Shown here piece after piece: positions 25,026-33,789 of a DNA stretch of 64,000 nucleotides. A program made the position numbers and the translations under genes. The notes beneath the pieces were generated by a model that did not search any database, was not told the DNA's origin, and worked only from the letters and a program-made list of their open reading frames with translations. The stretch spans positions 223,095 through 287,094 of the forward strand of contig NZ_BCMJ01000004.1 in NCBI RefSeq assembly GCF_002583405.1. The letters run 5' to 3'. Every line of letters begins with the position of its first letter. The stretch's first letter is position 1. This DNA comes from Secundilactobacillus silagincola. Its GTDB lineage: Bacteria; Bacillota; Bacilli; Lactobacillales; Lactobacillaceae.

Positions 25026-25973
25026 TTAGAATTTAAAAATGGAGCCCTTGTTGGCTTTGAAGTAACTGTACTGTTCTAGCGCATAAGCAGACTGTTGCGT
25101 TGCCATCTGCAGCGAACCCGAGTTACTTCCCATCCACCATCTGAATTGACCAGACGACTTTTGATATTTAATTAAACGCTTGATTGGTGTGACGCCGCTC
25201 TTTGTCTTCAGCTTTTCTGGGTTGACACCCACTGCAGAAAGACCCGCGATTGCCAAGGCGTCAGAGTTTGAATTAGCCTTCTTAGAAAATGAACCAGCAA
25301 TCACAAAGTCACCCGTCTTTTTGGAAAATGCCTTAGTTTCCAGTAACTTAACCGCCTTTGAAATAGCTGTGTTAACACCGCTATAGTTCTTATGCATTCC
25401 TAATGCCATCAATGCCATACCGGTAACGTCAACATCGCTGGTGTGACCACTAATTTCCCAGCCACCCTTTGAATCTTGGGCTTTAACGACTTGAGAAACT
25501 AGGGTTTTGACGGTTGCATTACTTTTACTGCCATAGTTTTTTGTACTGAGCGCAATGATACCGAAGACTTTTGCCAGCACGCCCGCGTTTGACTTAGGTG
25601 CTGTTTTAATAATACCGTTCACTAAGTTTTTGCCACGATATTTGGTTGGATTATACCCGATTGATACCGCACCAATCAGCGTACGTTCGTAATCAACTGC
25701 CGCATAATGACCATCTAGATCACTAAATTGTCCTGACAAGCTTTTTACGAATACTTTTTTAGCTGCCGAACTCATGCCGTATGGTGAACGTTTCACAGCC
25801 AGCGCATCCCAGCAGTTAAGTTCACTTTTTTTCGTGTGTCCTTTAATATAGCTGACACTGGAATTAATTGATTTCGTATAATACGGGGTAGATGCGTGAG
25901 CAGTCCCCGCCATAAAACCGGCAGCTAGACCAACAGTCCCAAGCATCAACAATAGTGCTTTCATCTTTTTCAT
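25026..25973 (-). CDS. Secreted alpha/alpha-barrel protein, transcobalamin N-domain-like
   Basis: 315 residues with a signal peptide cleaved after TAHA, then a helical repeat domain. Diagnostic repeats: KGGWEISGHTSDVDVTGMAL, SNSDALAIAGLSAVG, SSGQFRWWMGSN and the C-terminal QMATQQSAYALEQYSYF. These match the six-hairpin alpha/alpha barrel shared by prenyltransferases and cobalamin-binding intrinsic factor. It lies between two DUF4430 genes (21-base gap to the SH3-DUF4430 gene), so alpha and beta parts would be made together. ATG 25973 (MKKMKALLL) is 12 bases after AAAGGA; GTG 25982 is only 3 bases after it, so the start is uncertain. No catalytic residues of terpene cyclases are seen. Confidence 0.8.
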   Translation of the reverse strand: MKKMKALLLMLGTVGLAAGFMAGTAHASTPYYTKSINSSVSYIKGHTKKSELNCWDALAVKRSPYGMSSAAKKVFVKSLSGQFSDLDGHYAAVDYERTLIGAVSIGYNPTKYRGKNLVNGIIKTAPKSNAGVLAKVFGIIALSTKNYGSKSNATVKTLVSQVVKAQDSKGGWEISGHTSDVDVTGMALMALGMHKNYSGVNTAISKAVKLLETKAFSKKTGDFVIAGSFSKKANSNSDALAIAGLSAVGVNPEKLKTKSGVTPIKRLIKYQKSSGQFRWWMGSNSGSLQMATQQSAYALEQYSYFKANKGSIFKF

Positions 25974-25997
25974 ATTAGTCACAAATCCTTTCGTTAA

Positions 25998-26735
25998 TTA
26001 ATGTTGACTTGCTACTGGGGAATGACGGTCCTTACCTAAATTCTCCGTATAAAGCCACTGAATGTTGTCACCGCTTTTAACCTTTTTCTTCCCAGCCGCA
26101 TAACCAGGGAATTTATTGTTCACTGAGTATAACCAGCCGCTACCAGAACCGTGATCAAATTCAAACAGGCCGCCAATTCCGCGAATATATGTGCTACCGC
26201 CGCCTCCTTGATAAGCTAACGAAACGTGTTTTTCCTTAGCGACTTTTTTCAATACCGAAGCAACCGTCTCGCCCCTGGTAATCTCAACTCGACTGCCCCG
26301 AAGCATGACTTTATTACCTTTACTAATGGGACCTCGTACCGTCAACGAACAGGTACTTGCACTTGCACTTTTATGAGCTGGTGCTTTGGCAGTTGCTACC
26401 ACTTTCGAAGCAGAAGCAGAACTGTGATGGTTCTTCTTAATGGTTGCAATTTTTGCCTTGGACTTATTCTTTTCCTGGCTTTCGTTCTTTAAAGCTGCAG
26501 TTTCACTTTTCGATTTGCCAGTAGCTTTTTTTTCTGGCTTAGAAGCCGCTGACGTAGAACTAGCCGCACTGGCACTCTTAGCAGGCGCTTTTGATGTGCT
26601 GCTAGCCGATGTTTTATCGCTGCTATACGTATTATTGGCCGACTTATTACCCTTGTTCATTGCTGAATAGCCAGCAAATCCCAAGCCAATGATAACCAAT
26701 AAACTCAATACGATCATTGTTATTTTTCGTTTAGA
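25998..26735 (-). CDS. Membrane-anchored DUF4430 protein
   Basis: First gene of the operon, 245 residues. An N-terminal membrane helix (about 5-24, no clear cleavage site) anchors a 100-residue Ser/Ala/Lys-rich linker, followed by a DUF4430 domain from about 131. The domain shows VRGPISKGNKVML, GETVASVLKKVAKEK, SGSGWLYSVNNKFPGYAAG and VKSGDNIQWLYTENLG. GTG 26735 is the start: AGGAGG lies 6 bases upstream. The low-complexity linker could span the cell wall and present the domain outside. It resembles the second DUF4430 protein but has no SH3 part. Role in cobalamin capture is inferred. Confidence 0.82.
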   Translation of the reverse strand, partial: SKRKITMIVLSLLVIIGLGFAGYSAMNKGNKSANNTYSSDKTSASSTSKAPAKSASAASSTSAASKPEKKATGKSKSETAALKNESQEKNKSKAKIATIKKNHHSSASASKVVATAKAPAHKSASASTCSLTVRGPISKGNKVMLRGSRVEITRGETVASVLKKVAKEKHVSLAYQGGGGSTYIRGIGGLFEFDHGSGSGWLYSVNNKFPGYAAGKKKVKSGDNIQWLYTENLGKDRHSPVASQH

Positions 26736-26777
26736 CACGATAATCCTCCTATTACACTCGCTATTCAATCGTTATGA

Positions 26778-26830
26778 CAGACGTCTTAGGTACTAGGTAC
26801 AGGCTTACTTCACCCATAAACCAACGTCTG
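26778..26830 (-). promoter_or_regulatory. Hairpin in the 5' leader of the ECF/DUF4430 operon
   Basis: CAGACGT at 26778-26784 pairs with ACGTCTG at 26824-26830 across a 39-base internal loop containing the near-palindrome GGTACTAGGTAC. The stem lies about 45 bases before the start codon in a leader of about 190 bases. No B12 box or other known riboswitch core is recognised. Confidence 0.4.
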
Positions 26831-26914
26831 AATCAGATTCTCCCAGTAGTAACCTTCCTAAATCTCAACAAATCCCCCCTACAAAAACAGTAACTTTTAG
26901 TTGTTAGAATTTTA

Positions 26915-26928
26915 AGTTAGCGTTTTCA
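26915..26928. promoter_or_regulatory. cre (CcpA) site before the ECF/DUF4430 operon
   Basis: Read on the minus strand, TGAAAACGCTAACT matches the cre consensus TGWAANCGNTNNCW. A TTTATA-type -10 candidate lies just upstream in the direction of transcription, so the site could overlap the transcription start. The stretch 26929-27400 is very AT-rich and holds nothing else I can support. Confidence 0.6.
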
Positions 26929-27402
26929 TTTATAAAGTAATGGAATAAGTGCATATATTACCTTCTAATTATTCTATCCTACAATCACCTGGCTTTTCTC
27001 GATAAAAGAATGATTAGCAATTTTAAGCACACAATCATCAAGAAAGAACAATTAATTCACGATAAATTGTCCTCTTTAGTCTTAATAGCATAATTTTGCA
27101 CTATTCCTCTATAGCTTTCTCATTTATTGTAAAACCAATATGAGGTTTCCAATCATTAAATTCTCTTTTTAATCAGGCAGCTTGCCATCCAATCATTCCC
27201 TTGTATAATAGCTTTTTAGTGCTTTTTGATTTAATGAATTTTGGAAATATTTAAGTAACAATTTGGATTATGAAATTTAATATCATTATCAATCCTTAAA
27301 AAGAGATTACAATCTTACAACAAAAATGAACAAGTATATCATAAATTATATCATTATATTTATATTTTATTGTTTTCAGATTGTGTATAAGTAAAAATAA
27401 TA

Positions 27403-27435
27403 AAAGGGTATCAAGATTTCAGTCTTGATACCCTT
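27403..27435 (-). terminator. Terminator of the small hypothetical gene
   Basis: Hairpin AAAGGGTATCAAGA / TCTTGATACCCTTT with a short loop, 25 bases downstream of the stop on the minus strand. Confidence 0.85.
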
Positions 27436-27459
27436 TGTCTTAGATATATAAATATCCGT

Positions 27460-27843
27460 CTAATTAGTAATGTTATGTTCGATTTCGTCCAAATGACCGT
27501 TAATAATCTTATCGCCTAACACTTCGCCTAACTTTTGAAGTGCATCATTACGAGTCTTAATTTGATCCATATCGAAGATGATGTCAGCAATATCGCCACC
27601 AGCAAAATCAAAATCTTCATGGTAAATGTAACGACCAGCATTTTTACTGTTAAAATACTTGTCGACAGCTTCTCCCAAACCGTAAGCCCAGTCCAAATCC
27701 TTCATTTCTGGAATATCCTTACGGGTGACATAACCTTGTTTGGCAATCAGGTCGGCAGCCTTTTGAATCATTTCATCAGTATATTCAAAAGCCGGCTTGG
27801 TTGTTTCAGCTTTCTTATCCTTATCTGCACTTTTTGTTGCCAT
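27460..27843 (-). CDS. Hypothetical acidic protein
   Basis: 127 residues, strongly acidic, starting with a Lys/Asp/Glu-rich unstructured tail (about 20 residues). A predicted helical domain follows with TDEMIQKAADLIAKQGYVTRKDIPEMKD, which has a helix-turn-helix-like rhythm, and then FDFAGGDIADIIFDMDQ. AAAGGAG lies 10 bases before ATG 27843. It has its own terminator and a 240-base divergent gap to the fumarate reductase gene. I do not recognise the family. Confidence 0.75.
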   Translation of the reverse strand: MATKSADKDKKAETTKPAFEYTDEMIQKAADLIAKQGYVTRKDIPEMKDLDWAYGLGEAVDKYFNSKNAGRYIYHEDFDFAGGDIADIIFDMDQIKTRNDALQKLGEVLGDKIINGHLDEIEHNITN

Positions 27844-28085
27844 AACTAAGATCTCCTTTTGATTTATGTTGCAATTTTATTTTAGCACTATTCCCATCAG
27901 AATGGGCAAATATACTGCTTGAGTACCGACGTGACGGGGCCTATAGTGGTTAATTACAACGCTTATTACTCATCACCGCTTAGTCCTAAACCCCTACCCA
28001 CCATACCTTGCTGATTCATGGTAGAATTAATAATGTATCCGCTAACATTTATTTTAAAAATGAATTTTGAAAAGGAAGTTATCAC

Positions 28086-29987
28086 ATGGCAGACGATAAG
28101 CAAACATTTAAACCAGGTAAGTATACCGTTTCGGCTCAAGGTCATAACGGGACGTTCCCAATGGACGTCACTTTTTCAGAAAACCGCATTGAATCAATTG
28201 AGATTGGTCAAAAAACTGAAACAGCTGGTATCAGTGACGTGGTCTATGACCGCATTCCTGACGCTATCGTCGACGGTCAAACACTAAACGTGGACGCTGT
28301 TACCGGTGCTTCTGAAACTAGCCGTGGCATTTTGAACGGGGTTGCTGAAGCTGTCAAAGAAGCGGGCGGCAATGCTCAAGAATGGCAGTCCCGCGATAAG
28401 TACACTCCAAAGGTGACAGAAAATAGCGATCTTCAAACTGATGTTGTCATCATTGGCGGTGGCGGTGCTGGTCTCGCGGCGGCTGCAACCGTTTTGGATC
28501 AGGGTCGCAAAGTGGTCGTGCTAGAAAAAGCACCCTCATTAGGTGGTAATACAGTTCGTGCAGGTGGTCCCATGAACGCTGCTGACCCTGATTGGCAAAA
28601 TACCTTTGATGCTCTACCAGGCGAACGCGAAACGCTGCAAAACTTGCTTGATATGAGTGTTGACGACATTGATTCTGAATACCAGGACGATTTTAAAACC
28701 TTGCAGTCACAAATCAAAGCTTACTTTGCTGACATCAAGGACAAAAAGCCCTACCTCTTTGATTCAGCTGAACTCCATCGTATTCAAACTTATTTAGGCG
28801 GTAAACGTACCGATTTGAACGGCAACAGTATTCACGGTGACTATAAACTCGTCAAAACACTGACTGATAACGCACTTGCTTCCCAGAAATGGCTGGCCAA
28901 AATTGGTGTCAAATTCGATACTTCTGAAGTTGCTATGCCTGTTGGCGCGCTTTGGCGTCGTGGCCACAAACCAGTGGAAACTGCCGGGTATGCTTATATT
29001 TCAGCGCTTAGCACTTACGTCAAACACAATGGTGGCATTATTCTGACCGATAGCCCAGTCTCACGATTACTGTATGCCAAGGGTCACATCGATGGTGTGC
29101 TAGTCGAAAAGCCCGATGATCACGCCTTTACCGTTCAGGCAAAAGCAGTTATTTTAGCTTCGGGCGGCTTCGGTGCCAATACCGCTCTAGTTCAAAAATA
29201 TAACACTGCTTGGAGCAATATTGATGACGACATTGCTACCACTAATGCTCCGACAATTACTGGTGATGGTATCAAGCTAGGACAACAGGCTCACGCAGGC
29301 GTCACTGGTATGGGCTTCATTCAAATGATGCCCGTTTCAGATCCAAAAACCGGTGAAATTTTCTCAGGTATTCAGTGCCCACCTGCGAACTTCTTGATGG
29401 TTAATCAGCAGGGTAAGCGATTCGTCAACGAATATGCCGAACGTGATGTCTTAGCTAAGGCAGCTTTCGATAATGGTGGTCTCTTCTACCTGATTGCTGA
29501 CAATGAAATCAAAAAAACGGCTTACAATACTAGTGATGAACAGTTGGAACAGCAAGTTAAGGATGGCCGGCTATTCAAAGCGGACACATTAGCTGATTTA
29601 GCCACTCAAATCAACGTGGATCCAAAGACATTGGAAAACACCGTTGCCACGTACAATTCCTACGTTGACAAAGGCAGCGATCCTGACTTTGGTAAAAGCG
29701 TCTTTGATTTGAAAGTCGAAAAAGCCCCCTTCTATGCGACACCACGGAAACCAGCCATTCATCACACCATGGGTGGCTTAACCATTGATGACGGTGCTCA
29801 CGTTCTTGATAAAGATGGTAATCGTATCAATGGTCTTTATGCAGCTGGCGAAGTTGCTGGTGGTCTTCACGCTGGTAATCGACTTGGCGGTAACTCATTA
29901 GCTGACATCTTTACTTTCGGTCCCATTGCCGCTAAATCAGCCGTCAACGAAATTGTCGATACGGTCACATCCGCTTCCATTCACTAG
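28086..29987 (+). CDS. Flavoprotein fumarate reductase-like, FMN-binding plus FAD domains
   Basis: 633 residues, no signal peptide, so cytoplasmic. An N-terminal FMN-binding domain (about 8-95) carries [12 protein letters not shown], where the TGAS motif at 73-76 is the usual covalent FMN attachment site (Ser76 candidate). A FAD-binding/fumarate reductase domain follows from about 117 with [12 protein letters not shown] and [10 protein letters not shown], and ends with GRxxGGN-like [17 protein letters not shown]. Likely reduces fumarate (or another enoate such as urocanate or acrylate) with soluble electron donors, adding an NADH outlet. AAAGGAAG lies 8 bases upstream. No ApbE flavin transferase, needed for FMN attachment, is visible nearby. 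A weak hairpin follows the stop at about 30000-30040. Confidence 0.88.
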   Translation: MADDKQTFKPGKYTVSAQGHNGTFPMDVTFSENRIESIEIGQKTETAGISDVVYDRIPDAIVDGQTLNVDAVTGASETSRGILNGVAEAVKEAGGNAQEWQSRDKYTPKVTENSDLQTDVVIIGGGGAGLAAAATVLDQGRKVVVLEKAPSLGGNTVRAGGPMNAADPDWQNTFDALPGERETLQNLLDMSVDDIDSEYQDDFKTLQSQIKAYFADIKDKKPYLFDSAELHRIQTYLGGKRTDLNGNSIHGDYKLVKTLTDNALASQKWLAKIGVKFDTSEVAMPVGALWRRGHKPVETAGYAYISALSTYVKHNGGIILTDSPVSRLLYAKGHIDGVLVEKPDDHAFTVQAKAVILASGGFGANTALVQKYNTAWSNIDDDIATTNAPTITGDGIKLGQQAHAGVTGMGFIQMMPVSDPKTGEIFSGIQCPPANFLMVNQQGKRFVNEYAERDVLAKAAFDNGGLFYLIADNEIKKTAYNTSDEQLEQQVKDGRLFKADTLADLATQINVDPKTLENTVATYNSYVDKGSDPDFGKSVFDLKVEKAPFYATPRKPAIHHTMGGLTIDDGAHVLDKDGNRINGLYAAGEVAGGLHAGNRLGGNSLADIFTFGPIAAKSAVNEIVDTVTSASIH

Positions 29988-30129
29988 ATCAGCATTGGGG
30001 TTTCTCACGACGCTTAATAGCGTTGAATCCCTTTAATTTCCCTACAACAGTTAAAAAAGGGACCGACAAGCGTTATAATGGAGAGTAAACTCTAAATGTT
30101 GATTTTATTATGAAATGAGGAATGAATTC

Positions 30130-31506
30130 TTGGATAGTGGTCAGATAATTATCAATTTGATTGTCATATTAATCACTTTCTTCATCGCGGCCTTTTTTGT
30201 TGCTTGCGAATTTGCTTTAGTACAATCTCGGCCAAGTGCCATAGAAGAGGCCTTGGACAATGGAGAAGGATCCAAAAAGAGATTAACCCGTTCGTTAAAA
30301 ATGGTGACTAACCTGAACGAGTATCTTTCAACCACTCAAGTGGGTGTTTCAGTCGCAGGGATTATCTTAGGCTGGTTAGGTGAATCAACGATCTCGGCAA
30401 TTTTGCTTGATTTACTCAACATCACACACACCAATCCGGGCGGCGCTACTGCTCATGCGATCGGTGCCGTGTTCGGCGTTCTCCTGCTGACTTATCTAGA
30501 AGTGGTTTTCACAGAAATCGTGCCCAAAAACATTTCTATCGACATGCCATTAAAGGTACTGCGCTACGTGACAACGCCACTGCATTACTGTCATATTCTG
30601 TTCTATCCCTTTGTCTGGTTACTCAACCATTCTGCCAATGGCGTCGTCAAAGTATTAGGCTTCCCCGTTGCCAACGAAAGTGAAGAGGTCTTTTCACAAG
30701 CTGAAATTCTCAGCCTGTCACGAAACGCCGTTGCTGGTGGTGAATTGGAGAAAAACGACTACGTTTACATGCAGCGTGCTTTTGAGCTGAACGATAAAGT
30801 GGCTAAAGATATTATGATCGACCGAACTGCTTTGGTCGTGATCGATATTACAGCAAATGTTAAAGAAGCCATCAATATGTATCTGCAAGAACGGTTCTCT
30901 CGCTTACCAGTTGTGGCAGATGGCGATAAAGATAAGATCTTAGGCTATGTTTACAACTATGATTTGATTCGTCAGCAGCAAGTTGACCCAACGATTCACA
31001 TTGACCGTTTGCTGCGGCATATTTCTACCACCCCAGAATCAACGCCAATCACGCAGGTCTTACAGCAAATGATCCATAAACAGACCCCTATCGTGGTGGT
31101 AGTTGACGAATATGGTGGGACTTCCGGTATCATTACCGATAAAGATATCTACGAAGAATTGTTCGGCACCGTCCATGATGAAATTGATGATTCTTCAAAT
31201 GAGGATATCTTTAAACAGCCAAATGGCACCTACCAAGTTAGCGGTAAGATGACCACTTACGATTTCGAACGTTACTTTGACGTTGATATTAAAGAGTTTG
31301 AAACCAATGATGTGGTGACGCTTGCCGGGTCAATCTTGGATAATCATCCTGATATTAAACAAGGAACGGTCCTCCACATTGATAACTTCGACTTTAAGGT
31401 CGTTGATTATGAAAACTCGTTTATTAATTGGTTTGAAGTAACGGTTAATGAACCTGCTCCGGCAGATGATGCCGATGATGAAAATAATACCGATAACGAT
31501 GAATAG
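30130..31506 (+). CDS. CNNM/CBS-domain membrane protein (HlyC/CorC family)
   Basis: 458 residues: an N-terminal CNNM (DUF21) domain with about four helices (to residue 190), a CBS pair (about 210-330), and a C-terminal CorC_HlyC domain (about 345-430), ending in an acidic Asp/Asn tail. Family members are implicated in Mg2+/Co2+ efflux, though many are labelled haemolysins. A TTG start at 30130 is favoured because GAGG lies 9 bases upstream; ATG 30115 has no ribosome site. Monocistronic; a bidirectional terminator follows. Confidence 0.88.
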   Translation: MDSGQIIINLIVILITFFIAAFFVACEFALVQSRPSAIEEALDNGEGSKKRLTRSLKMVTNLNEYLSTTQVGVSVAGIILGWLGESTISAILLDLLNITHTNPGGATAHAIGAVFGVLLLTYLEVVFTEIVPKNISIDMPLKVLRYVTTPLHYCHILFYPFVWLLNHSANGVVKVLGFPVANESEEVFSQAEILSLSRNAVAGGELEKNDYVYMQRAFELNDKVAKDIMIDRTALVVIDITANVKEAINMYLQERFSRLPVVADGDKDKILGYVYNYDLIRQQQVDPTIHIDRLLRHISTTPESTPITQVLQQMIHKQTPIVVVVDEYGGTSGIITDKDIYEELFGTVHDEIDDSSNEDIFKQPNGTYQVSGKMTTYDFERYFDVDIKEFETNDVVTLAGSILDNHPDIKQGTVLHIDNFDFKVVDYENSFINWFEVTVNEPAPADDADDENNTDNDE

Positions 31507-31512
31507 CTATAC

Positions 31513-31557
31513 AAAAATAGCCCGATTACCACTTCAAGTGATAATCAGGCTATTTTT
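31513..31557. terminator. Bidirectional terminator
   Basis: Hairpin AAAATAGCCCGATTA / TAATCAGGCTATTTTTTT between the convergent CNNM and TetR genes. Confidence 0.88.
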
Positions 31558-32136
31558 TTATTGAATGCCCTGGGTTGGATTCAGTACGAATTCTTGTAAT
31601 CGGTCGCCAAACTGAATAACGGAATCGTTTTTACCGTGGCGTAACTGCCAAAGTAAAAATAACATCACGTTACTAGCGTAAAGATCGCTCAAATAATCTA
31701 GTGGCAAATCAATTTCACTTGGTAAGTCCACATGCTGGAAATACTGATAGGCTGTTGTTCGTAAAATCCGTTTGAAATTACGTTCCAGATCTGCTGTTTC
31801 AGTGTGAATATCAAATAGCTGCAACAGAATCTCGCGGTATTGAGTCAGCGCAAGGATCAATACTTTAACGGTATTGGAGCCAATTTCTGGTGTATGTATA
31901 CTAAACCGCTGATCCACAATTTTCCGGAAAACTTCCGTGTATTCTGCTACCAGTTTCTCTAGCAAATCATACTTGTCGTAATAATGACTATAAAAAGTTG
32001 ACCGGCCGATGCGTGCCCGTTTACTGATATCCTGCACTGTCATGGTCTTAAATCCCTTTTCTTTGAGCAAACCAAAGAAAGCTCGTGTAATTTGTTCGTT
32101 TGTCCGCCGAACTCTTAAATCCTGTTTCTCTGCCAT
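31558..32136 (-). CDS. TetR-family transcriptional regulator
   Basis: 192 residues. The N-terminal TetR helix-turn-helix is clear (RVRRTNEQITRAFFGLLKEKG, then ISKRARIGRSTFYSHYYDKYDLLE, about 8-60). The C-terminal ligand domain has the shape of the TetR_C_33/DhaS-like group. It is divergent from the nrdI-like and nitroreductase genes with a 188-base gap containing imperfect palindromes (TGATATATCA near 32173, and one at about 32246-32269), so it probably regulates that pair. The ligand is unknown. Confidence 0.85.
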   Translation of the reverse strand: MAEKQDLRVRRTNEQITRAFFGLLKEKGFKTMTVQDISKRARIGRSTFYSHYYDKYDLLEKLVAEYTEVFRKIVDQRFSIHTPEIGSNTVKVLILALTQYREILLQLFDIHTETADLERNFKRILRTTAYQYFQHVDLPSEIDLPLDYLSDLYASNVMLFLLWQLRHGKNDSVIQFGDRLQEFVLNPTQGIQ

Positions 32137-32324
32137 TCTCTCACCTCTATAATCATTAACTATCTCCGCTATGATATATCACAAGCACTCAAATCACAAA
32201 ACTTCTGCTGCTTGCTTTCAACCCTATATATGGCTAAAATTAACTGATAATACTACCAGTATGTATCATCTGTACGATTAACACAACATCTACCATTATA
32301 TCGATAAATTGGAGGAAAAACACC

Positions 32325-32792
32325 ATGGATTCCATACGAATTTTATTTATTTCAATTGCGGGTAATACGCGTAATTTCGTTGAAAATTTGACCCATTATG
32401 CATTCGCGCAACACGTTAAAAATAAGGGCTTGCCAGAAATTGAAGCAACCGAAATTTCGGAACAGACTGATTTTGCTGACGAAACAAAGCCCTTCTTCTG
32501 TTTTGTGCCAACTTATTTGGATGGTGGTAACGGTATCGATAATGGTGTTAAAGAACTGATGACAAATGTTATGGGAGAGTACATTGATTACCATGATAAT
32601 GCCAAACAGTTAATTGGCGTTGTTGGCAGTGGCAATAAAAATTTCAACGAACAATATTGTCTCACTGCGCGTCGATACTGTGAAAAATTTGACGCCCCAT
32701 TTATCGATGACTACGAACTACGCGGGGTCCCTGCTGATGAAGCACGGGTGTACAAAAAACTAGTTGAACGACTTCAATTTTTGAACTTATAA
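32325..32792 (+). CDS. nrdI: NrdI-like flavodoxin
   Basis: 155 residues with NrdI features: the FMN phosphate loop SIAGNTRNFVE at 10-20, VPTYLDGGNG, GVVGSGNKNFNEQYC and the C-terminal FDAPFIDDYELRG. NrdI supplies oxidant to assemble the dimanganese radical cofactor of class Ib ribonucleotide reductase. No nrdE/nrdF/nrdH lies next to it; it is followed 12 bases later by a nitroreductase. GGAGG lies 9 bases before ATG 32325. It could be a stand-alone paralogue with another electron partner. Confidence 0.8.
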   Translation: MDSIRILFISIAGNTRNFVENLTHYAFAQHVKNKGLPEIEATEISEQTDFADETKPFFCFVPTYLDGGNGIDNGVKELMTNVMGEYIDYHDNAKQLIGVVGSGNKNFNEQYCLTARRYCEKFDAPFIDDYELRGVPADEARVYKKLVERLQFLNL

Positions 32793-32804
32793 GGAGACGA
32801 CATT

Positions 32805-33557
32805 TTGTCTAACAATATTTTAAACCTACTTAATCAACATCGCAGTATTCGCCAGTTTACCGACCAGCCGCTGACTGACGAGGAAGTTACTACCTTAGTA
32901 ACGGCTGCTCAACACGCGGCTACGAGTACCTTCGCCCAGCAATACAGCATCATCAGTATTACTGACCCAGCTATCAAACAAGAACTTGGAGATATTACTG
33001 GTCACCACTGGCTGGAAAAAAGCGGCCACTACTTTATGCTGGTTGCCGATCAGCACCGGAATTTGAAAATTGCTGAAGCTACCCATGCCGATACGACGAT
33101 TTTACGCTCCTTTGACAAGTTTCTCGCCAGCACCTTCGACGTTGCTATCGCAGCAGAGGCCATCGTCACTGCTGGTGAAAGTATGGGTTTAGGCAGCACG
33201 ATCATGGGCAGTATTTTGAACCATTCACAGCGGGTCATCACGTTATTAAACTTGCCAGAACTGACTTTTCCACTGTTGGGAATTGCCATTGGTCATCCAG
33301 CAGAACAACCTGGTCTAAAACCACGATTACCGCAACCGCTCATGCACTTCAGTAATCAATACGCGTTGCCAGATGATTTTGATTCACAATTAGCTTCCTA
33401 TGACACGACGACGGCTGACTACTACGCTCACCGCAACAGTCATTTGAAAAACACCACTTTCAGTCAGCACATTGTCCAGGAACTGCAGCGTGACCCTAAG
33501 CTGCGAGCCGAACTCCTTCAGGTAATTAAACAACAGGGATTTAATATAGACTTATAG
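32805..33557 (+). CDS. NADPH-dependent nitro/flavin reductase (NfsA/FRP type)
   Basis: 250 residues, an oxygen-insensitive nitroreductase-fold flavoprotein. HRSIRQFTDQPLTDEE at the start, AEAIVTAGESMGLGSTIMGSILNH in the middle and PLLGIAIGHPAEQPGLKPRLP are family hallmarks for FMN binding and dimer formation. It starts at TTG 32805 with AAGGAG 8 bases upstream. Co-transcribed with the nrdI-like gene, so one may reduce the flavin of the other. Physiological acceptor unknown. Confidence 0.9.
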   Translation: MSNNILNLLNQHRSIRQFTDQPLTDEEVTTLVTAAQHAATSTFAQQYSIISITDPAIKQELGDITGHHWLEKSGHYFMLVADQHRNLKIAEATHADTTILRSFDKFLASTFDVAIAAEAIVTAGESMGLGSTIMGSILNHSQRVITLLNLPELTFPLLGIAIGHPAEQPGLKPRLPQPLMHFSNQYALPDDFDSQLASYDTTTADYYAHRNSHLKNTTFSQHIVQELQRDPKLRAELLQVIKQQGFNIDL

Positions 33558-33668
33558 TATTGAAAATTTACTTGAAATTAAGGTTGTGACATAAGTCTAT
33601 ATTGGCAAGTATTTTTTATTTAGATCATGAGTATCCGTGAGTTCGACACGTTGATATAGCCTAATCGT

Positions 33669-33785
33669 GCGCCCAAACTTATATTCTGGCCATTTAACGC
33701 AAATCATGCCTATCCCAACAAAGTTGCCGGGATAGGCATGATTTGCGTTAAATTTTGGAAACTACTGAGTTTTGTCGCACACTCA
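33669..33785. repeat. Palindromic repeat element, copy 2
   Basis: A 117-base imperfect palindrome with arms TTTAACGCAAATCATGCCTA and its complement. On the minus strand it matches copy 1 at 20068-20185 at both ends (GACAAAACTC, TTTAACGCAAAT, GCGTTAAATGGCC, GATTAG) but has a different, still perfectly paired inner stem. It begins just after the end of the MFS gene and could serve as its terminator. The remainder of 33558-33668 shows no gene. Confidence 0.75.
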
Positions 33786-33789
33786 TTTT

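Noticed and set aside
26735..26930. Canonical cobalamin riboswitch before the ECF/DUF4430 operon
   Set aside because: No B12 box or GCC..GGG core could be found on either strand; only an unclassified stem remains.
28018..28287. Plus-strand frame overlapping the start of the fumarate reductase-like gene
   Set aside because: Out-of-frame shadow of the flavoprotein, without its own support.
33558..33668. Third degenerate copy of the palindromic repeat (GTGACATAAGTCTATATTGG)
   Set aside because: Only a short resemblance at one end and no matching partner arm.
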